Part shown: positions 1 through 7,872 of the stretch, piece after piece | How positions within the stretch are numbered: the first letter of the stretch is position 1 | How the letters are laid out: each line of letters begins with the position of its first letter | The notes under the pieces: model-generated | Database searches by the model: none | The model's input: the letters and a program-made list of their open reading frames with translations, nothing else | What the model was told of the DNA's origin: nothing | Assembly (NCBI GenBank): GCA_037693485.1 | Contig: CM075344.1 | Location: 68,939,501-69,003,500 of the forward strand | Direction: 5' to 3' | DNA: 64,000 nt | From: Kitagawia praeruptora | Lineage: Eukaryota > Streptophyta > Magnoliopsida > Apiales > Apiaceae | Translations under genes and position numbers: made by a program

Positions 1-1216
1 CAGTTTGTACTAGTGAATAGAGAGAAACGGAATAGCCTATTACAATTGATCAGTACAGAAAATATTTTATTTTACTTTAAAATAAAATTTTTTAAGTAAG
101 TCATATAAATATTTGAATACTGTTGTTGTTAATACATTTTTCAAATATATTAATTGAGAAAAAATTATGAAAAATAATTCGAATAATTGTCCGAGTACTC
201 ATTCTGAGTATTTTCCCGATTTTCGTGTACTTATTTTTCCAAAACATGTAATTCTATTCTTTCCAAAAATATGGTCATTTTAATTAATGAAATAAACTAA
301 TAATATAATAATTACTAATAACTAATTGATTAACTTTTTCAGCTAAAAGGTAATATCTTTTCTACATTTTTAAATTAAAATATCTCATTTTCAAACTTGA
401 TTTTTTTACTTAATTATCCTTACATAAATATTTATTATTGGTAAAAATATGTAGTTCTATTTTACAAAATAAAATAACGAAATTATAGTTCCTTATAATT
501 AACCGTTTACATTTTTCAGCTAAAACACATATCCTTTCTATCTTTTATGACTAGAACCTCTACTTTCCAATAATATCATGGATCACTCTATTTAATGAAA
601 TAAACTAATAAAATTATAATTACTAATAACTAATTGAATACCTTTTTCAGCTAAAATGTAATATATTTTCTATATTTTTAAAATAAAATATCTCATTTTT
701 AAACTTTTTTTCTTACTAAATTAACTTTACTTAAATATTCATTATTGGTAAAAACGTGTTACCTTTTCTATTTTTTAAAAACTAATTAATTACATTTTTA
801 GGTAAAACACGTTATCTTTTATATTCTAAAAATACCACGGGCAATTATATTTAATAAAATATAATAATATTATTATGATTACTAATAACTAACAAATTAC
901 ATTTTCACCTAAAATAGGTTACCTTTATATTTTCTCTTACTAAAATCTCTTCTTTTCCAATAGTATCACGGATAATTGTATTCAATAAAATAATACCACA
1001 TTAATTATGAACTATTGATTACCTTTTTCAACTAAAACCTATCATCTTATCTGTATCTTATACCTAATTTTTTCCTTTATTAGAAATATTATGGCCAAAT
1101 CATATAATTTAAAATTTTAACTTACAAAATTCCATATCATAAAAAATTCAATCAATTTATTGAAAAAGTTATATAATATTAAAGAAAATTTGTGCATCGC
1201 ACGGGTTTTAAGCTAG
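1..1216 (+). mobile_element. Helitron-like element, 3' part
   Basis: Very AT-rich DNA made of diverged copies of a unit of roughly 150-300 bp. Each unit carries a 'cagctaaaa...taat' box, a 'tatctcattttc' box and a 'taataactaatt' box. The right end shows a small hairpin (GTGC-ATC-GCAC at 1192-1202, extendable by G-T pairs), then CGGG, and about 10 nt later CTAG at 1213-1216 followed by T. This is the layout of a plant Helitron 3' terminus, with insertion between A and T and no target duplication. No Rep/helicase coding is visible, so it would be non-autonomous. The 5' end lies outside the window or is not recognisable. Confidence 0.55.
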
Positions 1217-1647
1217 TTATTTTATTAAATCCGAAATATTTAAAGTTTTGGTATTTGATTTTTCATGTATATATGTTCATAATAAGTAGAAATGAGTATA
1301 ATTATTTATATTTTGGTTCGACAGTTCAACTATACAATGAATAATGATCATTAGATTTTTAGTAATAAATATGAACCGTTAAATCTAATGATAAAGTAAA
1401 TTATATGATTCAATTACTTTATTCAAGATACAAGATTCAAAACCTGTCGACGATATATTTAATTTAAAATTTTATAATATAAATTTCAAACCATGCATGT
1501 CATTAATCAAATTTATATTAAATTATATCAAATTAAGATTAAAATAATAATTGAAAATAATGATTATATAAAATATAATTGTAACATAAAATTAAAATTT
1601 TTAATATATCAAAAAAAAAAGTGTGAATCACACGGGTTATAACCTAA
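1217..1647 (+). mobile_element. Second Helitron-like 3' end
   Basis: AT-rich non-coding DNA ending in a hairpin GTGTG-AAT-CACAC (1621-1633), then GGGTTATAAC and CTAA (1644-1647) followed by T. The terminal block is clearly related to those ending at 1216 and starting at 2724. The element ending at 1216 may have inserted into this one, or the two may lie side by side. The 5' boundary is not determined. Confidence 0.45.
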
Positions 1648-2415
1648 TAATGTGAATAAGCGCTTAGCAAAAAAAAAAGGTAATGTGAATAAGCGAAACC
1701 CCCTTTTAAATTGTATATCGGTATCAAATTTGCTTTCACTTTATTTTGGTTTTGGCCCTATTTCTTATAGGATTCTATCTTATTTTTTTAATAAAATAAT
1801 AAAATAGTTGGAATTATATAATAAATGTAATTCTTTTATTATTTTACTCTATATTCCTATTTCTCTAAGTAATCTATATTTTTTTAATAATATAATAAAA
1901 TTGTTGAAATTCTATAATAAATGTAATTCTTTTATTTTTTTCACCTCTATATTCCTATTTCTCTTAGTACTCTATATTTTTTTAATAAAATAATAGAATT
2001 GTTGAAATTCTATAATAGTTGCAATTCTTTTACTATACACGTTAAAAGCATAGCCCTCTTTTAAATGATACTTAGTTACAAAATTTGGTTTCACCTTATT
2101 TTGGTTCTATCTATAACATTTATCAATAAGCGATTGAAACTCCCTATTAAATGGTATTTCGGTACCAAATTTAGCTCCACCTTATTTTGGTTTCACCCTT
2201 ATATTCCTATTTCTTTTAGGATTGTATCTTATTTTTTAATAAATAATAAAAAAGTTGTAATTCTTTAATAAATATAATTCCTTTTATTATCACACCTCTA
2301 TATTCCTATTTCTTCTAGGATTTTATACTTTTTTTAATAAAATAATAAAATTGTTGAAATTTTATAATAATTACTATTCTTTTATTTTACACGTTAAAAA
2401 GCGTAATTCCCTTTT
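1648..2415. repeat. AT-rich degenerate tandem array
   Basis: Diverged tandem copies of a unit containing 'ctatattcctatttct', 'taataaaataataaaattgt', 'gaaattctataata' and 'acacgttaaaa'. A longer higher-order unit also holds 'ggtatttcggtaccaaatttgg' and 'caccttattttggttt' boxes (seen near 1717, 2075 and 2153). Short open frames here, such as those near 1808 and 2065, are by-products of base composition and are not annotated as genes. Confidence 0.6.
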
Positions 2416-2720
2416 TTTTTTGCTAGGTTGTTAGCAAGCAGGATTTCTCCTTCTTTCAAAGGCCTTTGGTCCTCTAGAGACTAGACTCCAGGCTAGAATA
2501 TTATCTATAACCCGCCTAGTTCTCTTTTGTACCTCCGATACGAAGTACCAAAGAAATCCCCTTCGGGGAGATCCATAATAAGCCTTTTAACGTCTTTGCT
2601 CATGAACGAGAGCCCTTCGAGCACCCGTCTGCTCAGCGCACCACCCACAAAGCAGCCCTTTGCCTATGTCATTATCGCAAGAGAATCTTATCTAGATATA
2701 GTGTGATTTGATCTCTTTTG
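2416..2720. other. GC-richer segment, possibly organelle-derived
   Basis: About 300 bp whose composition differs sharply from the AT-rich sequence on both sides. It contains a 'ccccttcgggga' hairpin and blocks such as 'acgagagcccttcgagcacc' that look like plant mitochondrial intergenic DNA. No open frame or TE motif was recognised. The organelle origin is an impression from style and composition, not an alignment; a captured host fragment is the alternative. Confidence 0.3.
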
Positions 2721-2723
2721 ATA

Positions 2724-3000
2724 CTAGGTTACAACCCGTGCGATGCACGGAATTTTTTTAATATAATATTAATTTGAATTAATTTTTTTAAAATATGAAT
2801 TTTGGAGGCTTAAATTTTTATATGAAATGAAAATCATAATTATATAAATATTATCCGTGATATTTATAGAAAATGAGTGATTTTAGTTAGAAAATATTGA
2901 AAATGTGATAGGTTTTAGTTGAAAAGGTAATCAGTTAATTATTAGTAATTATAAAATTACTAATAATTAACTGATAAAATTACTAATTACTAATAATTAG
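2724..3000 (-). mobile_element. Helitron-like element, minus strand, 3' end
   Basis: Read on the minus strand, the element ends with hairpin CCGTGC-ATC-GCACGG (2737-2750 region), GGTTGTAAC and CTAG (2727 down to 2724), followed by T on that strand. The interior towards the right has the same repeat boxes as 1-1200 in reverse complement ('gttgaaaaggtaatcagttaatta'). It is interrupted by the LINE and continues at 50516-51339. Confidence 0.55.
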
Positions 3001-3125
3001 TTGAGAAGGAAAAAATTACACTCGCTAAGTTGGAATAAGCTAGTTGTTCCAAAGAGTGGAGGGGGATTAGGATTAAATTCTATTAGTATAAAAACAGGTC
3101 GTTGTTGGGCAAGTGGTGGTATAGA
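3001..3125 (+). pseudogene. LINE reverse transcriptase C-terminal fragment, left piece
   Basis: Translation from about 3004 gives a stretch with LSWNKLVVPKSGGGLGLNSI followed by KNRSLLGKWWYR, the typical plant L1-type segment between the reverse transcriptase and the zinc-binding domain. The frame runs to 3125 and continues directly after the B insertion at 48566 (WVDERHSTWNKLVRAKYEC), which shows that element B landed inside this LINE. The element is 5'-truncated, with no reverse transcriptase core upstream. A 14-bp direct repeat (TAATTATAAAATTA at 2946-2959 and 50516-50529) is a plausible LINE target duplication, although about 40 bp of non-LINE sequence then sits between it and the coding part. 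Confidence 0.65.
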
Positions 3126-3424
3126 TGTTAGAAAATGGAGGTTTTAGAGCATAATTATTTTATGTTCTTGATGTTAATTCCGGATTTTAATGATTGGAAA
3201 TTGTTCCTTGCTATGAGGACTTAAATTTTCGTATATGGGTCTAAGTAATTTTCTTAGTAAAATCCATAGAGAAATAGAGTTGAAGTGGGTAGCTTGAAAG
3301 AGCTTGAAAATGAGAATGTGTATTTGTCCCACATTGAAATAAATAAAGGGGATTGTTGGCTTTATATAGAATCACACACATGGGTAGTGTACAACTACTA
3401 AGGTGTATGATGGTGCATGGTGTT

Positions 3425-3560
3425 ACTGTGTGCTTCACGCGCACACACACGCGCCGCCGCCGCCGCCCGCCTCGCCATGTCTCGTCTCGACTCGACTCGG
3501 GTCGGCTCGGTCGAAGGGCGAATGTCTCGGCGTCTCGCGTATGCGAGGCGACCTGGGCGA
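3425..3560. other. GC-rich patch in the element B LTR
   Basis: CA/CG alternation followed by CCG repeats and many TCTCG/GACTCG words in an otherwise AT-rich LTR; the equivalent patch is at about 47565-47700. The two copies differ mainly at CpG sites and in repeat length, as expected for a methylated, mutable island. Open frames crossing it are not conserved proteins. Confidence 0.7.
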
Positions 3561-3985
3561 GGGATTTTATTTCTGTGTTTAAATATATTTTAATTAGAAT
3601 AAATATATATATATATATCGATTGGGATCAGTACTTGGAATAAATCAGGAACTGGTCAGACATCTAATAATGATGGGCCAAGTCCTGATGAAATCCTGAA
3701 GGTACTACCAGATCCTGATGCTTGATCAAATACTGATCCTGATGATCAAATACTGATGGACGGACATCAGTTCCTGATGTTGAATCCTGAATAGAATTTG
3801 ATAATATATTATATATATTCGTAAAATTAAAATAAAACTTATATCTGTGGATAAAATATAACGTAACAGTTACGATTTATTAAATCAGCTGTTTTGATTT
3901 TATTAAATCAGTCGTTTCATTTTATTAAATGTAAATCGACAGTTACAAAATTAATAGGGTGGCATCAGTTACGCTTAGCCTCTCC

Positions 3986-3993
3986 TATAAATA
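3986..3993 (+). promoter_or_regulatory. TATA box of the element B LTR
   Basis: TATAAATA in the context 'tctcctataaatagagag', repeated in the 3' LTR at 48073-48080. It is a good match to a plant core promoter, with transcription expected about 30 nt downstream. The A1 insertion at 4091 lies just past this start region and separates the promoter from B's gag. Confidence 0.6.
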
Positions 3994-4091
3994 GAGAGCT
4001 AGGCTGATGATTTTCACATACCACACCCTTATATTCTCTCTTCTCATCTCTACACTCTGTATTCCCTCCATATACTGTTGTAGCTTTACTG

Positions 4092-4701
4092 TGTTAGATA
4101 TAATTGATGTGATTTAATGTCAGTGTTTAAGTGTTACAGGTAAAAAGAGTTTAACTTATTGGTTGAAAGCAGTTGTAACAGAGTTTGAGTATACGCTGAT
4201 AGCTGGAAGCGCAAACGCTGACAGAAGAAAGCGTAAACACTGCTAGCTGAACACATGGAAGCGCAAACACTGTTAGCTTGGAGAGCAACAGAGTTTGCTA
4301 AAGTCTGTCTACTGGAAGCGTCTACAAGTCAACAGAGTTTAAAGATTAATTTAATATTAATATGGAAGCGATATCTTTGAAGATTGGATAGCTGTCAAAG
4401 AGATCGAGTTGACTTAGAAGACGTGTAGCAATCGTAATTGATATCAATTGTATAGCTTAATTTTAGGAGAATCAATTAATGATTGTACGTAGCTGTATAT
4501 CTTATAAATACAGTTAGGTTAACCCTAGAAGGGTATCCATCTTGAACGAATATCATTTTTGTAACCTAAGCAGCTCTCTGTGATATTTTTACATCACTGA
4601 GAGAGGAATTATTAATTCCAAACAGTTTTAAGAGTTAAAACGTGTGTTCTTGTTATTTACTCATACGGTACTTGATTATATATTGTGTATTCGACCTAAC
4701 A
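4092..4701 (+). repeat. A1 5' LTR
   Basis: 610 bp, TGTTAGATATAATTG...CGACCTAACA. U3 carries repeated GGAAGCG and CAGAGTTT boxes, and a TATAAATA lies in 'cttataaatacag' near 4503. It differs from the 3' LTR at two sites by eye (A/G in 'gttacagg' and T/C in 'caattaatgatt'). Confidence 0.96.
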
Positions 4702-4703
4702 AG

Positions 4704-4715
4704 TGGTATCAGAGA
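4704..4715 (+). other. A1 primer-binding site (initiator-Met tRNA)
   Basis: TGGTATCAGAGA, two bases after the LTR. Plant copia sites read TGGTATCAGAGC, as in A2 and A3; A1 has A at the twelfth position. The first 11 bases still match the tRNA 3' end. Confidence 0.85.
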
Positions 4716-4764
4716 CAATCTGTTACTTTATTACAGTTAAAGATCCAAAACACAATAGTAATCA

Positions 4765-4952
4765 ATGGCAGAGATTCCTCCTCCATCAGGTTCTGAGAAA
4801 GCACCTACTACTGTTAGTAGGTATGAAACAATTAGGGTTCCAATACTGAAGCCATCAGAATATGCAATCTGGAAGGTAAAGATGACCATGTTTCTGGAAG
4901 CCACAGATCCAGAATATCTTGATAGAATTTATGAAGGTCCTCATAAACCTAC
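4765..4952 (+). pseudogene. gag: A1 gag, N-terminal piece (split by A2)
   Basis: It starts ATG-GCA-GAG (MAEIPPPSGSEKAPTT) and runs 62 codons plus 2 nt to the A2 insertion point. The reading frame continues exactly at 17625 once A2 and one copy of CCTAC are removed, giving a 746-residue Gag like that of A3. This N-terminal part is the retrotransposon capsid-type (UBN2/Retrotran_gag_2) region. Without excision of A2, transcripts from the 5' LTR stop in the A2 LTR after a few extra codons. The break is due only to the insertion. Confidence 0.92.
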
Positions 4953-5561
4953 TGTTAGATATAATTGATGTGATTTAATGTCAGTGTTTATGTGTTACAG
5001 GTAAAGAGAGTTTAACTTGTTATTTGAAAGCAGTTGGAACAGAGTTTGAGTATACGCTGATTGCTGGAAGCGCAAACGCTGACAGAGGAAAGCGTAAACA
5101 CTGCTAGCTGAATACATGGAAGCGCAAACACTGTTAGCTTTGAGAGCAACAGAGTTTGTTAAAGTCTGTCTACAGGAAGCGTCTGCAAGTCAACAGAGTT
5201 TGAAGATTAATTTAATATTAATATGGAAGCGATATCTTTGAAGATTGGATAGCTGTCAAAGAGATTGAGTTGACTTAGAAGACGTGTAGCAATCGTAATT
5301 GATATCAATTGTATAGCTTAATTTTAGGAGAATCAATTAACGATTGTACGTAGCTGTATATCATATAAATACAGTTAGGTTAACCCTAGAAGGGTATCCA
5401 TCGTGAACGAATATCATTCTTGTAACCTAAGCAGCTCTCTGTGATATTTTACATCACTGAGAGAGGAATTATTAATTCCAAACAGTTTTAAGAGTTAAAA
5501 CGTGTGTTCTTGTTATTTACTCATACGGTACTTGATTATATATTATGTATTCAACCTAACA
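4953..5561 (+). repeat. A2 5' LTR
   Basis: 609 bp starting TGTTAGATATAATTG. It ends TTCAACCTAACA, whereas every other A LTR ends TTCGACCTAACA. TATAAATA is at 5364-5371. A stem-loop-prone stretch (CTCTCTGTGAT...ATCACTGAGAGAG, about 5435-5465) lies in R/U5. Confidence 0.96.
5066..5231 (+). promoter_or_regulatory. GGAAGCG repeat cluster in A LTR U3
   Basis: Five GGAAGCG-type boxes at about 5066, 5087 (GGAAAGCG), 5118, 5174 and 5225. The first three are followed by CAAACGCTGA, TAAACACTGCTAGCTG and CAAACACTGTTAGCT, so they are degenerate 25-30 bp repeats. The same cluster is in every A LTR. Repeated U3 boxes upstream of the TATA box are typical retrotransposon enhancer elements; the factor is unknown. 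Confidence 0.5.
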
Positions 5562-5563
5562 AG

Positions 5564-5575
5564 TGGTATCAGAGC
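5564..5575 (+). other. A2 primer-binding site (initiator-Met tRNA)
   Basis: TGGTATCAGAGC, two bases after the 5' LTR, complementary to the 3' end of plant initiator-Met tRNA. It is the perfect 12-base form. Confidence 0.92.
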
Positions 5576-5624
5576 CAAATCTGTTACTTTATTACAGAAA
5601 AAGATCCAAACACAATAGTAATCA

Positions 5625-7862
5625 ATGGCAGAGATACCTCCACCATCTGAGAAAGCCCCTACTACTGTTAGTAGGTATGAAACAATTAGGGTTCCTATAC
5701 TTAGGCCATTAGAGTATGCAATTTGGAAGGTGAAGATGACCATGTTTCTGGAGGCTACAAATCCAGAATATCTGGATAGAATTTATGAAGGTCCTCACAA
5801 ACCTACAAAGTTATCTGCTGTTGCTGCTGGTGAGGAATCAAAGGTCATTCCAAAAGAAAAGAAAGATCTAACTGCTGAGGATCTTTCATCTATTGCAAAG
5901 GATGCAAAAGTAAGGCATTTACTTCACAGTGCTTTAGACAATGTTATGTCTGATAAAGTGATTAATTGCACAACTGCAAAAGAGATATGGGATGCACTTG
6001 AGGTTAGGTGTCAAGGAACTCCTGCAATCAAGAAAAACAGAAGAAACATACTCACTCAGGAGTATGAGCACTTTGAGGCAAAGTCTGAAGAAACCATGAC
6101 AGAAACATTTGACAGATTCTGTAAATTGCTCAATGATTTGTCATTGGTTAACAAAGAGTATGATTTAGAAGACTCAAATCTCAAGTTTCTTCTTTCTCTA
6201 CCTGAAAAATGGGATGTGAAAACAACCACCATAAGAGATAACTATGAACTTGGTGAAACAGAGATTGATGAAATTTATGGACTGCTCAAAACCCATGAAT
6301 TGGAATTGGAGCAGAGAAACAAAAGATCAAGTAGAAAGTCAAAGTCTGTTGCTCTTAAGGTTGAGGAGAAACCATCAAAGAAGGAAGCATCAAGGAGAAA
6401 GGCAAAAGGAAAAGCTTTAGTCATACACTCAGAAAGTGAGTCATCAAACACTGATATTGACTCAAACACAGATGAAACATCTGATTCTGAAGATGATGAG
6501 GAGATGATGCAAATGGCTGCATTGATGGTAAAAACTTTCAAGAAGATGGGATTCAAGAACTTCAAGAAGGGAAAGAGATTCTCCAAGGACTACTCAAAGA
6601 ATTACAAGAAAAATTTCAAGAAAACTGAGGGAAAGGACTTCAAATCTGGTAAGAAAGATAAGTCTGAGATTCAATGCTACAAGTGTAAGGAGATGGGTCA
6701 CTATGCTCCTGAGTGCAAGAAGGGTAAAACTGAAAAGGCACTCTACACCAAAGGCAGAGATTGGGCAGACACTTCAGATTCAGATGAGGAAGTCAACTAT
6801 GCACTCATGGCTACTACTCAACATGAAGATGATGATCTCAAGGTACCCCCAACTACCTATGCTTATAATACTGATAATATAACTGAATTGAGAATTTATC
6901 TTAAAGCATTGCATATCAGTTATAGGGATCAGACTTTAGAAAATGAAAGGATAAAGAATGAGTGCTCCCAACTCAAAGAAAGAAATAAACTTGTTGAGGA
7001 ACAGCTAGAAAACATGAATAAAATTCAGAAAGAGAGAGATGATCCAGTGCTTATTGAACAGGAGTTGCTAGGTAAGTATAAGCAACTAGAATCTGAATTG
7101 GAGGATACTAAACACATTATTAAAACTTGGACACACTCTGGTAAAGATACTCAAGAAGTGTTTCAGTCAGATACAGTAGGTCTAGGTTACTCTGAAGGAG
7201 ATGAACTTAGATTTAAAAATTTGGTAAAAGTTAGACCACATCGTCCATCTGAAGGAAATGTTATGGGAACAGGTGGACCTAAGACTGAAGCTGAGAAAAA
7301 GGCTGTTAAAGAATCATATGCTAAGACTTTTGTTAAAGAGGTTAATATTGGTTCAATGACAGATAAACAACTCAAGCATAAGCTTAAAGAGATAAAATCT
7401 GTCAACAAGCAGAGAATGCCTAAGAAAAACAGAAATGGAAAAATAGGCATAACATCAGGAATTAAGCCAATGCTTGCTTCATTAGCTCCTAGAAAGACAT
7501 GCTTTAATTGTGGAAGCACTAATCATCTTGCTAGTTTCTGCAGTAAGAATAAGAACATTAATTCTTTGCCCTCTAAAACTGCAGTTAAAAATGATTATGT
7601 GAGAACTAGACCACAGACTTTATGTAAACACCGTGGAAGTACATGGCATTCTATTTACACTTGCAGAGATTATCATGCTATTTACTATAATTACTATGAA
7701 CCCAAACCAAATTTGAAATGGGTTAAAGTAAACTCTGCAAATGTAAATTCTGAAAAAGTTAGCTTAAACTCTGATAATGTGAATTCCGCTGCAAAAGCTA
7801 ACAGAATTAAGAAAGCCAAAGGATCCAAGCAAGTTTGGATCCTTAAAACTAACAATCAGTGA
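5625..7862 (+). CDS. gag: A2 Gag (intact, 745 residues)
   Basis: Structural capsid/nucleocapsid protein. It starts at the first ATG after the primer site (MAEIPPPSEKAPTT). Residues about 1-230 are the UBN2/Retrotran_gag_2-type capsid region. There follow a Ser/Asp/Glu-rich acidic stretch, a Lys-rich stretch and a first CCHC knuckle (C351-C354-H359-C364). Residues about 410-500 form a predicted coiled coil. A second knuckle is C626-C629-H634-C639. A third knuckle starts at C667, but its second Cys is Arg at 670 (TGT to CGT); A1 and A3 keep Cys. The segment before the second knuckle is unlike that of A1/A3. It is two residues shorter than A1/A3 near the N terminus. It ends TGA ten nt before pol, which is in the +1 frame. 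This is the only complete gag in the window. Confidence 0.93.
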   Translation: MAEIPPPSEKAPTTVSRYETIRVPILRPLEYAIWKVKMTMFLEATNPEYLDRIYEGPHKPTKLSAVAAGEESKVIPKEKKDLTAEDLSSIAKDAKVRHLLHSALDNVMSDKVINCTTAKEIWDALEVRCQGTPAIKKNRRNILTQEYEHFEAKSEETMTETFDRFCKLLNDLSLVNKEYDLEDSNLKFLLSLPEKWDVKTTTIRDNYELGETEIDEIYGLLKTHELELEQRNKRSSRKSKSVALKVEEKPSKKEASRRKAKGKALVIHSESESSNTDIDSNTDETSDSEDDEEMMQMAALMVKTFKKMGFKNFKKGKRFSKDYSKNYKKNFKKTEGKDFKSGKKDKSEIQCYKCKEMGHYAPECKKGKTEKALYTKGRDWADTSDSDEEVNYALMATTQHEDDDLKVPPTTYAYNTDNITELRIYLKALHISYRDQTLENERIKNECSQLKERNKLVEEQLENMNKIQKERDDPVLIEQELLGKYKQLESELEDTKHIIKTWTHSGKDTQEVFQSDTVGLGYSEGDELRFKNLVKVRPHRPSEGNVMGTGGPKTEAEKKAVKESYAKTFVKEVNIGSMTDKQLKHKLKEIKSVNKQRMPKKNRNGKIGITSGIKPMLASLAPRKTCFNCGSTNHLASFCSKNKNINSLPSKTAVKNDYVRTRPQTLCKHRGSTWHSIYTCRDYHAIYYNYYEPKPNLKWVKVNSANVNSEKVSLNSDNVNSAAKANRIKKAKGSKQVWILKTNNQ
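7819..7844 (+). other. Conserved hairpin just before the gag stop
   Basis: AAGGATCCAA (7819-7828), a 6-nt loop, then TTGGATCCTT (7835-7844): a perfect 10-bp stem ending 15 nt before the gag UGA. A1 and A3 keep a 9-bp version (one base change next to the loop). It encodes KGSKQVWIL in Gag, so protein constraint is an alternative explanation for its conservation. Confidence 0.6.
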
Positions 7863-7872
7863 TTGTTTGTGA

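Larger units (their letters stand above)
3126..4091 (+). repeat. Element B 5' LTR, first part
   Basis: It begins TGTTAGAAAATGGAG and matches the 3' LTR from 47264. It contains a GC-rich patch (about 3425-3560) and a core promoter TATAAATA at 3986-3993, 'cctataaatagagagc'. It is interrupted at 4091 by A1 and resumes at 29485. It differs from the 3' LTR by scattered substitutions, an expanded AT run near 3605-3640 and a duplicated block containing 'ttattaaatcag' near 3885-3925. Confidence 0.93.

Noticed and set aside
1808..2268. Short hydrophobic open frames (61 and 67 codons)
   Set aside because: Products of AT-rich tandem repeats; no support as genes.
3353..3643. Arg-rich open frame across the B LTR GC patch
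   Set aside because: The frame is not preserved in the 3' LTR copy (47489-47777) and it overlaps the LTR promoter region.
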